A DNA stretch of 64,000 nucleotides from G965220205 sp965220205 (GTDB lineage: Bacteria; Chloroflexota; Dehalococcoidia; Lucifugimonadales; Australimonadaceae): the NCBI GenBank assembly GCA_965220205.1, contig OZ244812.1, positions 1,178,001 through 1,242,000 on the forward strand, read 5' to 3'. The notes beneath the pieces are model-generated. The model was not told where the DNA came from and searched no databases. It was given only the letters and a program-made list of their open reading frames with translations. The translations under genes and the position numbers were made by a program. This document shows positions 42,329 through 51,600 of this stretch, one piece after another (position 1 is the stretch's first letter; every line of letters begins with the position of its first letter).

Positions 42329-43288
42329 ATGTCGAACATGCTCGCCCCACTTCAACAGCCCCTCCAGCGCGCCAAGGGCGCACTCTACGCGCTCCCCGCG
42401 CCGCCGGTGCTCCGCAGTTTCATGGAGATGGCGATCCGCGTTGTGCGCAACTTCTCGCGGGACGACGGGGCGCACATGGCCGCGGGCCTAGCCTACTACG
42501 CCACCTTCTCGATCTTCCCGCTCGTGCTCGGCATCATCGCCGTCTCCGGGTTCTTCGTGGACACCGCCGAAATTCGGGACGAGATCCTCGAATTCCTCGA
42601 CGAACAGCTGCCGGGCATCGGCGACAAGGAGCTCATCCGCAACAACATCACCGCCCTGGTCGAGTCGCGCGGGGCCCCCGGGGTCGTCGCCATCGTCGCC
42701 CTGTTCTGGTCGTCGCGCGCCATGTTCGGAGCGATCCACCGCGTGCTGAACCGCGCCTGGCACACCCACGACCAGCCCCACTTTCTGCTCTATCAACTGG
42801 GCCAAGTCGGCGCAGCGGCCGCTATCGGGGTCGTCTTCTTCGGGACCACTGCGATGGGCACCATCGGCCGCGCCATCACGGCGGACACCAACACCTTCTT
42901 CGGCGCCGAGTTCCCGTGGGCGCTCCTCTACGTCCTCCATCTGGCGATCAGCGTCAGCCTGTTCGCATTCATCTACCGGTTCGTCCCCGATGCCGAGGTG
43001 CGCTGGCGGGACGCCATCCTGGGCGCAGCCTTCGCCAGCTCCATGCTCGAGCTGGCCAAGAGCGCCTTTGCCTACTACCTCGGCAACTTGTCGAGTCTCG
43101 ACCTCGTCTACGGCAGCGTGACCACCATGGTCGCGCTCATGTTGTTCCTCTACATCGTCGCGATCGTCCTGGTGCTCGGCGCCGAGATTTCCAGCGAGTA
43201 CAACACCTCGAGCCGAGCGGGTCTGATAACCCTCCGCGGGCGCCTGCGCCCGGTCCGGGGCGGACTCGCGCCGGCGGCCGATCGTTAG
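42329..43288 (+). CDS. YihY/BrkB-family integral membrane protein
   Basis: This is a 319-aa protein with about six membrane segments. DDGAHMAAGLAYYATFSIFP and YKFVPDAEVRWRDA-like sequence (YRFVPDAEVRWRDAILGA) are typical of YihY/UPF0761, once annotated as ribonuclease BN. The molecular function is unknown; a transport or lipid role is suspected. The true start is probably ATG 42329, since the upstream part of the open frame lies against the trpS 3' end and is not conserved-looking. The gene ends 20 bases before the convergent DUF1015 gene. Confidence 0.88.
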   Translation: MSNMLAPLQQPLQRAKGALYALPAPPVLRSFMEMAIRVVRNFSRDDGAHMAAGLAYYATFSIFPLVLGIIAVSGFFVDTAEIRDEILEFLDEQLPGIGDKELIRNNITALVESRGAPGVVAIVALFWSSRAMFGAIHRVLNRAWHTHDQPHFLLYQLGQVGAAAAIGVVFFGTTAMGTIGRAITADTNTFFGAEFPWALLYVLHLAISVSLFAFIYRFVPDAEVRWRDAILGAAFASSMLELAKSAFAYYLGNLSSLDLVYGSVTTMVALMLFLYIVAIVLVLGAEISSEYNTSSRAGLITLRGRLRPVRGGLAPAADR

Positions 43289-43308
43289 AGGGCGTTCGGG
43301 GCCGGCGA

Positions 43309-44601
43309 CTACAGATCGCCCGATAGCGGGTTGATCACGAGGCCGCTCGGCAGCTTCGGGTGAAAGTAGGTGCTCTTCGCAGGCAGCCGGATCCCGGCGC
43401 CCACGACGGCCTCGAAGACCGGCGTCGGCACTCCCTTTATGAAGAACGCAGCCTGTCCGTCGCCGCGCTCCACCATCTCGAGCGCTTCCCGCCCGTCGTG
43501 CACATAGGCCACGTGGTCCACGAACGCGTTGCCCAGGAGCGGGCGCAGCACCTTCTCCTGCAGCACCACCGCCTCCACCGTCTTGCTCAGCGCCTCGGGG
43601 CCGACTCCGTGCTCCAACTCGGGAACAACGCCGTCGCGCGGAGAGAGCAGCGACGGCGCCGCCCCTGGCTCCACCAGACCGAGGACCGGTTGCGTCGCCG
43701 CCGCCGCGGCGACGACCCGGTCCAGCCCCGCCGCGTCGATCGGGCTCGCGCTCGCGGGGGTCCTGTCGAACAGCGTCGCGAGCAAATCTTGCAATTCGCC
43801 CATGAGCCTGGCGTCGAGGCCATAGACGACCCGGTAGTACGGCAGCACCAGCAGACCGGGGTCGTCGAATGCGATCATGCACGTCAGCACGTACGCCCGA
43901 GCCGAGCCTGCGCCGGCGGACCCGCCGCGTTCGTCCCGGTACACGATGGCCGTCTCGTAGCGGTGGTGACCGTCGGCGACATACGCCCGCTCGCCGGCGA
44001 GCGCCGACTGGACCGCGGCTGTCGATGAAGCGCGGTCAACCGTCCACAGCGTCAGCTCGTCGCCGTCGAAGTCGAAGCTCGCAGACGGCTGGTCATGCTC
44101 GATCACCGCGGCAACCTCATCGGCGATCCGACCGCTCGGGTCGCGGTACAGCATCATGAGGGGGCTGAAATTCGCCTCGGCGGCCCGCATCAGTTCGAGC
44201 CGGTCCTCCTTGGGTCCCGGGCGCGTTGCCTCATGGGGGAGCACATCCGTGCCCAGCTCCGCCAAACACAGGGCCCCAAGCACCCCTAGACGCTGCCACT
44301 GGCGACCTCCGAATGCAAAGCGCTGACGCAGGACGTAGTAGGCGGGCGCCTCGTCCCTCCGCAGTACGCCCGAGGCCAGCATCCGGCTGAAAGCCCCGGC
44401 TGCATCGGCGTAGCGCCCGACCGGGGCGGGGCCCTCAATCTCCGCCAGCTCGAGCCGCACCATGTTGTGCTCGCTGCGCTCGAGCAACTCGCGTTCCCGC
44501 GCCGGCGAGATGACGTCGTACGGAGGACAGACGAGGCCGCTCATCGGCCCAGCCACGGCCGTATCGTAGCGAATGCCCCGGAAGGGGCGAAAATCAACCA
44601 T
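43309..44601 (-). CDS. DUF1015 family protein
   Basis: This is a 430-aa protein. The start VDFRPFRGIRYD followed by GLVCPPYDVISPARE is the hallmark of DUF1015. YVADGHHRYETA in the middle and the FIKGVPTP to YFHPKLPSG end are also characteristic. Family function is not established; some members sit near serine/glycine or phosphonate genes. ATG 44601 follows GAGGAG. A TATACT lies about 50 bases upstream on the minus strand (44652-44657). Confidence 0.9.
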   Translation of the reverse strand: MVDFRPFRGIRYDTAVAGPMSGLVCPPYDVISPARERELLERSEHNMVRLELAEIEGPAPVGRYADAAGAFSRMLASGVLRRDEAPAYYVLRQRFAFGGRQWQRLGVLGALCLAELGTDVLPHEATRPGPKEDRLELMRAAEANFSPLMMLYRDPSGRIADEVAAVIEHDQPSASFDFDGDELTLWTVDRASSTAAVQSALAGERAYVADGHHRYETAIVYRDERGGSAGAGSARAYVLTCMIAFDDPGLLVLPYYRVVYGLDARLMGELQDLLATLFDRTPASASPIDAAGLDRVVAAAAATQPVLGLVEPGAAPSLLSPRDGVVPELEHGVGPEALSKTVEAVVLQEKVLRPLLGNAFVDHVAYVHDGREALEMVERGDGQAAFFIKGVPTPVFEAVVGAGIRLPAKSTYFHPKLPSGLVINPLSGDL

Positions 44602-44710
44602 AAGGAACTCCTCGGCGCGCCCACAGAGGCATCACTGCAGCGTCACGCCTCAGTATACGGTCGTCTCCCCCGGGGCGACTCCCGCCGACTGTCGCAGCCG
44701 CGCGCCTGCG

Positions 44711-44739
44711 TTGACAACGCGGCGCCGCCAGCGAATACT
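44711..44739 (+). promoter_or_regulatory. Putative promoter of the second amidohydrolase
   Basis: TTGACA (44711-44716), 17 bases, AATACT (44734-44739), about 68 bases before ATG 44807. The -35 is perfect; the -10 matches four of six. Confidence 0.55.
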
Positions 44740-44806
44740 CGACGACCTAGACCACCGCTTTGCGGCGCAGCCTATGAGCGCGGCAACGAGCGAGGGAGGC
44801 TTAGCA

Positions 44807-45964
44807 ATGGCCCAGGCGGCCGCCAAGCTCAAGCGAATCGACGGCGACAGTCACTTCTTCCCGCCCGTGGACTTCACGGACGTGGCGGAGACGCTGAACG
44901 TGTCCGAAGCGGCGATTGAGATGCTGCTGCGCGACTCAGCAGTATTCACCGACCGCGAGGCGAGGCGCGGCGGCTTCCGCGCTTCCGAGGCCGGCAAGCG
45001 CTTGAGCGCCGTCAACCCGACGGCCTCGGCGACGTCGGCCGGGTCCGGCCCTATCGGCCACGGCGTCGCCGGGCAGCGCGTGGGGCTGTTGCCGCAGACG
45101 GGGTTCGACATGCAAGTGCTGATTCCCGACGGCGTGTACCTCTCAGCGTTCGGGTCGCCCATCGGCGGGGAGTCCGACCCGGGCCTGCGCCTGGCGCTGA
45201 GCATGTCGTACAACAACGCAACGGCGCGCGCGCAGGCCGAGTATCCCGATCAGCTCATCGGCGCCGGAATCGTGCCGTGGGGCGCCGATAGCATCGAGGC
45301 CTGCATCGCCGAGGCCGAGCGCGCCGTCCGCAAGCTGGGCCTCAAGGCGATGACCATCAACTCGAACTGGCGCGGGAAGAACTGGGACTCGATCGAGCTC
45401 TATCCGTTCTGGGAGAAGATGAATGAGCTCGACATCCCGATCTATGTTCACGGAATACCGTTCCAATGCCAGGTCAACGATCACATCCCGACCAACTGGA
45501 CCATCGGGTGGGAGCGCATGCGCCGGCTGCACACGAGCAACTACCTGGGATTCGCCTTCGAGTCCATCATGTGCATGGCGTCGCTCACCCTGGGCGGGTT
45601 GCTCAAGGAGTTCCCCAAGCTGCGCTTCGCATTCTTCGAAGCCGGCGGCTCGTGGCTGCCCTGGGCCATGTACACCCTCGACCGCGTCTACCACATCGAA
45701 CCCCAATGCGCCCGTTGTGAGGCGCCGCCCAGCGAGCACCTGCAGCAGTCCTGCTGGGTGGCCATCGAGCCCGACGAGTCGCCCATCGTCGGCGCGGTGC
45801 AGTCCATCGGGAGCGAGAACTTCATCATCGGCAGCGACTACCCCCACCCGCCTTCCACCTACCCCAACACGGCGGCCGGCGTCGAGCAGATGGAGGGACT
45901 CTCCGAGGAAGCGAAGGAGAACATCCTGGGCCGCAACCTCCAACGGCTGTTCCGCATCGACTGA
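44807..45964 (+). CDS. Amidohydrolase 2 (ACMSD-like metal-dependent hydrolase or decarboxylase)
   Basis: This is a 385-aa TIM-barrel enzyme. IDGDSHFF near residue 12 supplies the D-x-H metal ligands, IYVHGIPF the His on strand 5, FEAGGSWLPW the loop after, and IIGSDYPHP the final Asp. The family includes aminocarboxymuconate-semialdehyde and related decarboxylases and hydrolases. ATG 44807 follows GAGGGAGG; an upstream in-frame ATG at 44774 is possible. It is intact, unlike the relative at 2927. The substrate is unknown. Confidence 0.87.
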   Translation: MAQAAAKLKRIDGDSHFFPPVDFTDVAETLNVSEAAIEMLLRDSAVFTDREARRGGFRASEAGKRLSAVNPTASATSAGSGPIGHGVAGQRVGLLPQTGFDMQVLIPDGVYLSAFGSPIGGESDPGLRLALSMSYNNATARAQAEYPDQLIGAGIVPWGADSIEACIAEAERAVRKLGLKAMTINSNWRGKNWDSIELYPFWEKMNELDIPIYVHGIPFQCQVNDHIPTNWTIGWERMRRLHTSNYLGFAFESIMCMASLTLGGLLKEFPKLRFAFFEAGGSWLPWAMYTLDRVYHIEPQCARCEAPPSEHLQQSCWVAIEPDESPIVGAVQSIGSENFIIGSDYPHPPSTYPNTAAGVEQMEGLSEEAKENILGRNLQRLFRID

Positions 45965-46063
45965 CCTCTGCCTTGTGGCGCGCCTTGCGCGGCGGCGGTA
46001 GAATCTGGACACGTCCCGGCCAGGCGGGACGCAAACGCGAGCATCGCAGATTGGAGCCTTGTC

Positions 46064-46702
46064 ATGGCCACTATGAAGGCCGACGTCTATTTCGACTTCC
46101 GCTGACCCTTCGTCTTCAATGCAGCCGTTTGGCTGGATCAGGTGAAGGAGGCCCACGGCGGCGAAGCGCCGCTGGAGGTCAACTGGAAGCCCTTCTCGCT
46201 AGAGCAGGTCAACCAGAAGGTCGGACCCGACTACAAGGCGTGGGACGAGCCGGACGAGAACCTGGGCGGCAGCCTCTGGGGGCTGCGCGCAGGCGTGGCC
46301 GCCAAGCGCCAGGGCGAAGACGCCATGCGGCGTTACCTTCCGCTGCTGCTGAAGGCCAGGCACGTCGACCGTCTCGACCTCGGCGACCACGACCTGCTGA
46401 AGCGGCTCGCAGCCGAGGCGGACCTCGATGTGGCGCAGTTCGAGCAGGACCTGAACGACCGCTCGACGCTCGATGAGATTGCCGCGAGCCACACCGAGGC
46501 AGTCGAGGAGCGGGGCGTCTTCGGGACGCCGACCTTCGTGTTCGAGAACGGCGCGACCGCGTTCCTCAAGCTCATCAAGCCTCAGTCGCCCGAGGACGCC
46601 GCGAAAGCGTTCGACTCCGTCGTCAATGTCATGTCGAACAACATCTTCGTTGGCGAGCTCAAGCGCCCGCAGCCGCCGTGGCCGAAAGGTGTCTTCGATT
46701 AG
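46064..46702 (+). CDS. DsbA-like thioredoxin-fold protein with TGA at the active-site position (probable selenoprotein)
   Basis: From ATG 46064 (GGAG nine bases upstream) the frame reads ATMKADVYFDFR, then TGA at 46103-46105 (codon 14), then PFVFNAAVWLDQVKEA and on to a full DsbA/FrnE-type protein of 212 residues. In relatives the codon after the FDFR-like strand is Cys (Cys-Pro), so TGA as Sec gives a UPFV active site. The cis-Pro loop FGTPTFVFENG is present. Reading only from 46142 would drop the first strand and active site. The function is probably a thiol/selenol oxidoreductase. The rnc start overlaps its 3' end by 14 bases. Confidence 0.8.
46114..46147 (+). promoter_or_regulatory. Candidate bacterial SECIS of the DsbA-like gene
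   Basis: Beginning 9 bases after the TGA, CTTCA pairs with TGAAG as an outer stem, and CAGCC pairs with GGCTG as an inner stem around a GTTT loop. The loop lies 22-25 bases after the TGA, within the usual bacterial range. The internal loop is asymmetric (3 and 7 bases), so the fold needs testing. Confidence 0.5.
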
Positions 46703-47420
46703 CCAGCGGCGCGAGTCCGCCGAGCCCGATTGGGCGGCGCTCGAACGGACCATCGGCATACGTTTCAAGGAGCGGTCACTGCTGCGGCAAGCGGCGGTGC
46801 ACCGCTCCTTTCTCAACGAGCACTCCGGCGAAGGATGGGAGAGCTATGAACGGCTAGAGTTCCTCGGCGACGCCTTCCTCGGATGGGTCGTCGCCCACGA
46901 GCTCTACGTCATGTACCCCGGTTTCGACGAGGGCGCCCTTACCCGCGCCCGCGCCGCACTCGTAATGGGCGCGACCCTCGCCGACGTTGCCGGCGAGCTC
47001 CGGCTTGGCAGCTACCTCTACCTCGGACAGGGCGAGGAGGCCACCGGCGGACGCTCCCGCCAGACCATCCTCGCCGCTGCCCTCGAGGCGCTGATCGGCG
47101 CGGTGCTCATCGACCGCGGCGAACGGGCGGCGCGCCGTCTCGTGCTGCGGTGGCTCGGTCAGCGCATCGCCGACATGGGCCCGGTCGGCGCGGCCCGCGA
47201 CGCCAAGACCGCGCTCCAAGAGCTCACGCAGAAGGCGGGACTCCCCTTGCCGGCGTACGAGCTCATCGCCGAGGAGGGCCCGCCCCACGCGCGGCGCTAC
47301 ACCGTCCGCGTACTCGTCGACGACAACGCCCGCGGCGAGGGGTCGGGCCGGCGCAAGGCGGAGGCGGAGCAGACCGCGGCCGCCCAGGCCATCCGGTCGC
47401 TGGAAGCGAACCCGCCGTAA
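46689..47420 (+). CDS. rnc: Ribonuclease III with Ala in place of one catalytic Asp
   Basis: This is a 243-aa dsRNA endonuclease of normal architecture. The signature ERLEFLGDAFL is at residues 54-64. The second catalytic segment reads ILAAALEALIGA, where the usual D-x-x-E (Asp114/Glu117 in E. coli) has become Ala130/Glu133 (GCT at 47076-47078). The dsRNA-binding domain follows (KTALQELTQKAGLPLPAYEL). GTG 46689 is inferred by family length; it overlaps the upstream gene by 14 bases. Activity may be reduced, since that Asp is a metal ligand in E. coli. Confidence 0.9.
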   Translation: MSSISQRRESAEPDWAALERTIGIRFKERSLLRQAAVHRSFLNEHSGEGWESYERLEFLGDAFLGWVVAHELYVMYPGFDEGALTRARAALVMGATLADVAGELRLGSYLYLGQGEEATGGRSRQTILAAALEALIGAVLIDRGERAARRLVLRWLGQRIADMGPVGAARDAKTALQELTQKAGLPLPAYELIAEEGPPHARRYTVRVLVDDNARGEGSGRRKAEAEQTAAAQAIRSLEANPP

Positions 47421-47654
47421 CCCCGGGCGTCTCGCGACGCCGCTGCGACTCCTCTCGGCTACAGTCGAGAGGCAATCGACGGACCCATCATCCGCGTAAC
47501 TCCTTGTAGGCGTTCGTTCTCGGCGGTTATCCTGCCTGCGCCCGCCCGGCGCGCTCCGGGGCCGGTTCCGGGCCCCTTCAACAAGCCCAGGACAGGCCCC
47601 GCGGCCGAGCAGAGGCGCCCACCCGGCGGGTGGATCGAGGGAGAGCCGCAACCA

Positions 47655-48617
47655 ATGGTCTTCAGACTCTTCAGGCGCAAGGACAAGACCACACAGGCGC
47701 TCGCCAAGACGCGTAAGGGCTGGGGCGGCGGTTTCCGCGCTGTGTTCGAGGGCGCAACGCTCTCCGACGAGGCCCTGTGGGAGTCCGTCGAGGACGCCCT
47801 CATTGCCGCCGACGTCGGCGTGGAGACCTCCCTAGCGCTCGTCAACTGCGTCCGCGGCCGCGTCCGGGCGGAAGGGTCCACGGGCGCCGACGTCGTCGTC
47901 GAGATGTTCAAGGAGGAGATGGCGGTCCTGCTCGACCCCCAGGACGCGTCCATCTGGGACTGGTACGACCAGCCGGATATCCCGGCCAAGCCCTTCGTGC
48001 TGATGGTGGTTGGCGTGAACGGCGCCGGCAAGACCACGAGCATCGCGAAACTCGCCCAGCACTACCATGCGATGAACAAGCGCGTGCTGCTGGCGGCCGG
48101 AGATACGTTCCGCGCCGCTGCTGTCGACCAGCTCAAGGTGTGGGGCGACCGGCTGAACGTCGACATCGTTGCGCACCAGCACGGCTCGGACCCCGGCGCC
48201 GTGGCCTTCGACGCCTACGCAGCCGCGGTCGCCCGCGACGTCGACGTACTCATCATCGACACCGCCGGGCGCCTCCACAACAAGGCCCCGCTCATCGACG
48301 AGTTGCGCAAAGTGCGCAGGGTGCTCGAGCGGCAGGACCCGGCGTCGCCGCACCAGACGTTGCTCGTACTCGACGCCACCACCGGCCACAACGGCGTCGA
48401 GCAAGCGCGCGTATTCCAGGAGGCCGTCGGCGTCAACGGCGTGTTCCTCGCCAAGCTCGACGGCTCCGCGAAGGGGGGCGTCACCGTGGCGGTCGCCCAG
48501 GAGCTCGGCCTTCCGGTCGTCTTCATCGGCACAGGCGAGGGTCTGGACGACCTCTCGCTGTTCGACACCGACGACTTCGTCGACGCCTTGTTCGGCGACG
48601 AGCCGGCGCTGGCCTAG
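47655..48617 (+). CDS. ftsY: Signal recognition particle receptor FtsY
   Basis: This is a 320-aa SRP GTPase comprising the N and G domains only, without the acidic A domain of E. coli. G1 is GVNGAGKTTSIAKLA, then AGDTFRAAAVDQL, DTAGRLHNK (G3), and AKLDGSAKGG (G4). It directs ribosomes making membrane proteins to the translocon. It starts at ATG 47655, after a 234-base gap with no recognised gene. The membrane protein gene downstream begins immediately after its stop. Confidence 0.96.
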   Translation: MVFRLFRRKDKTTQALAKTRKGWGGGFRAVFEGATLSDEALWESVEDALIAADVGVETSLALVNCVRGRVRAEGSTGADVVVEMFKEEMAVLLDPQDASIWDWYDQPDIPAKPFVLMVVGVNGAGKTTSIAKLAQHYHAMNKRVLLAAGDTFRAAAVDQLKVWGDRLNVDIVAHQHGSDPGAVAFDAYAAAVARDVDVLIIDTAGRLHNKAPLIDELRKVRRVLERQDPASPHQTLLVLDATTGHNGVEQARVFQEAVGVNGVFLAKLDGSAKGGVTVAVAQELGLPVVFIGTGEGLDDLSLFDTDDFVDALFGDEPALA

Positions 48618-51600
48618 TTGGCGAACATGGTCGTCACGGCGCTCTACTGGCTGCTCGTCCTCGAGCTCTTTAGCATCGCCGCCTTGCCGCTTGCCTATAG
48701 GGCCTTCTCACAGCTGCCCGACCGCGGCTGGGCGTTCAGCAAGCCGCTTGGCCTGCTCGGAGTAGGGTTCGGCGTGTGGGCGATCGGCCTGACGCACAGC
48801 CTTTCCAACTCTCGCCTCTCCGTAGCGTTCGCGCTGCTGCTGCTGGCGACGGTCTCCCTGGCGGCCGCGCGCCGCGTCCTCCCCGAGATGCGCGATTTCG
48901 TCCGGGCCAACCGCAACCCGATCATCGCCGCCGAGCTGCTCTTCATCGCCGTGTTCGCGGGCATGGCCCTGATGCGCGCCTCCATCTCCACCATCGGACA
49001 CACGGAGCAGCCCATGGACTTCATGCTGCTGAACTCCGTGGTCGCCAGCCCCCACTACCCGCCCAACGACGCCTGGCTCGCCGGTGAACCCGTCTCCTAT
49101 TACTACTTCGGCTACCTGATGATCGGCGCGGCAACGCTGCTCAGCGGCATCGCGACATCGGTCGCGTACAACTTGGGACTCGCCACTGTTGCCGCCGTCG
49201 CCGGAGTCGCGGCGTTCGGCGTCGCCTACAACCTCGTGCGGCTCGCTCGCGGCACAACGCGGGGCGCAGTCCTCGGAGGCTGCGCCGCGGTCTTCCTCCT
49301 GCTCATCGCGAGCAACCTCGGCGGCGCGCTGGAGCTAGTCCGGGCCGCGGGCGCGGGAAGCACCGGCTTCTGGGAGTTCATCGGCCTCAAAGGGTTGACT
49401 GCTCCCATTGCGCCCTCGACGGGTTGGGCGCCGACCGAGTTCAACTGGTGGTTCAAAGCGAGCCGCATCGCCGAGTCGACCGGAGCGGGCCCAACCACCA
49501 TCACGGAGTTCCCATTCTTCAGCTTCCTCCTCGGCGACATGCACCCGCATGTGATGTCCATCGGCTTCGTCCTGCTGGCGGTGGGCATCGCGATACAGAT
49601 CTACCTGCAACCGGCGCTCCTTCGCGCGCCGACGCTGAGGCGAGAGTGGCCGCTGCTGCTCACGACGGTCGTCGGAATCGGGGCGTTGGGGGCGATCAAC
49701 CTATGGGACCTGCCCTTGGGCTTCGCGCTGCTTGGGAGCGCCGTCATGCTGAACGCGGCGCGCAACGAGCGCTCGTTGCAGTCCGGCGCTTCGCTGGCCC
49801 TCTCAGCCGACACGCTGATAGTGGGAGCGCCCACCGATTCGCAGACCGGGCATCGTGCGGGATCGGCGACCATCTACACACAGCGGGAGTCCCGTTGGAA
49901 GCGTGTGCAGACGCTCGTCCCCGTGGCCCCCAGGCCGGACTGCGGGTTCGGGACCTCCGCCGCCGGGGCCGACGACCTGATCGTCGTAGGCGCGCCTCGC
50001 GCTACCGAGCAGGGCGCTGTGTTCGTGTTCGGCCAGCAGGGGGGCAAGTGGTTCCAGCGGACGACGCTGCGGCCCCCAGACGACACGGTCGACGACTTCG
50101 GCCTATCGGTCGCGGCCATCCCGGGCATGATCCTCGTCGGCGCTCGCAACGCCGCGTTCATCTACACGGGGTCTGACCTGCTGTGGGAGCTGCACGCCAC
50201 GTTGCCGATGCCCGGCGGCGTCGCGGACTTCGGCAGCACGGTCGCGCTCGAGCCGGAGACAGCCATCGTGGGCGCCCCGCGCGGAGCCGGGGCCGTCGTC
50301 GTGTTCACACGCGACGAGGAGTCTTGGACCCTCGACGCGGTCTTGCGCGGCAACGAAAGCGACGCTGTCGTGGCGCTCGGGCGCAGTATCGCGTTCGACG
50401 GACGGCAGATCGCGGCAGGGGCGCGCGGCGCCGCAGTCGTATTCGACCGTTGGGCCGGCGGATGGCGGACCGCGGCCACGATCACTCCTCCCCGCCCTTC
50501 GCTCGCCGATTCGTTTGGCGTCTCGGTCGCCATCGACCAGTGGTATGCAGCGGTGGGCGCCGACGGTCAGTGGCGGGGCCGGCCAACCGCCGGCGCCGTG
50601 TTCGTCTACGAGAGCAACTACGACGGCGACGACGTCTCCTGGGACTTTCACTACGAGGTCACGCCCCGAGAACCCGACGCCGACGCCGCGTTCGGCGCAG
50701 CCGTGGCCCTCGCCGGAGACACCCTGGCGGCCGGGTCGCCCGGCAGCGGCCACGGCGCAACGTTCATCTTCGACCGCACCCTCGACAGATGGGGCCCTCG
50801 ACGCAAGTTGGGCGCGCGGTGGCGGTTCGTGAGGGCTGTGGCCTTGGCCGGCGCGCTGGCAGCGGCTTCCATGGCCGCGTTCGCGCCCTTCTTCATGACG
50901 TTCGACGCAAGCGCCTCCGCCATCCAGCCCCTGCGCCAACTCTTGACGAGGCCCATCCATCTGCTGCTCATCTGGGGCATTCCGACGGCCCTCGCGCTCC
51001 CCGTCCTCTGGCGGGCCATCGGCCCTATCTTCGCCCGGGGCAACTGGAGCACGATGCGGTTCGGCATCGGCCTCTTCGTGGGATTCACGCCGATTGCGTT
51101 CTGGCTGCAGCCGTTCTACGCCATGCCCCTCTACGCGCTTGCCCTTGCGCTATTCGGCCTGCATCAGGCCGGTTACCGGATGCCCCTGCCCGACGAGATG
51201 AACTTCGCCTTCAACCCCAGAATCACGCTCGCCGTCGGGAGCACCATCGTCATCGGAGGGTTCATCTACGACGGCGTCGTGAACAACGAGCGCGGGATCG
51301 ACGGAGAGCTCATCGCCCTCGACCGCCTGTCGATCGTCGTGCCGATAGCCCTGATCATCTCGCTGACGATCTACGGCGCGTGGACGCTGGCGCACCGCGA
51401 CAGCGAGGCGCTGCGCACGGCCCGCCCCGGCGCGGGGAACCGCACGGCGAGCGACGCCACGACGCCGTTGCTCCTTTTGCTGGGCACAGCCTGCGCCCTA
51501 ATCATGGGAGTCGAGCTGTTCCATGTGGCCGACATCTTCGGGGGCGACCTGCGCCGTCTGAACACGGTCTTCAAGCTCTACTACCAGGCCTGGATTCTCA

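Noticed and set aside
43309..44601. Rightward open frame on the opposite strand of DUF1015
   Set aside because: The leftward strand has the complete DUF1015 signature; the other strand gives low-complexity Arg-rich sequence.
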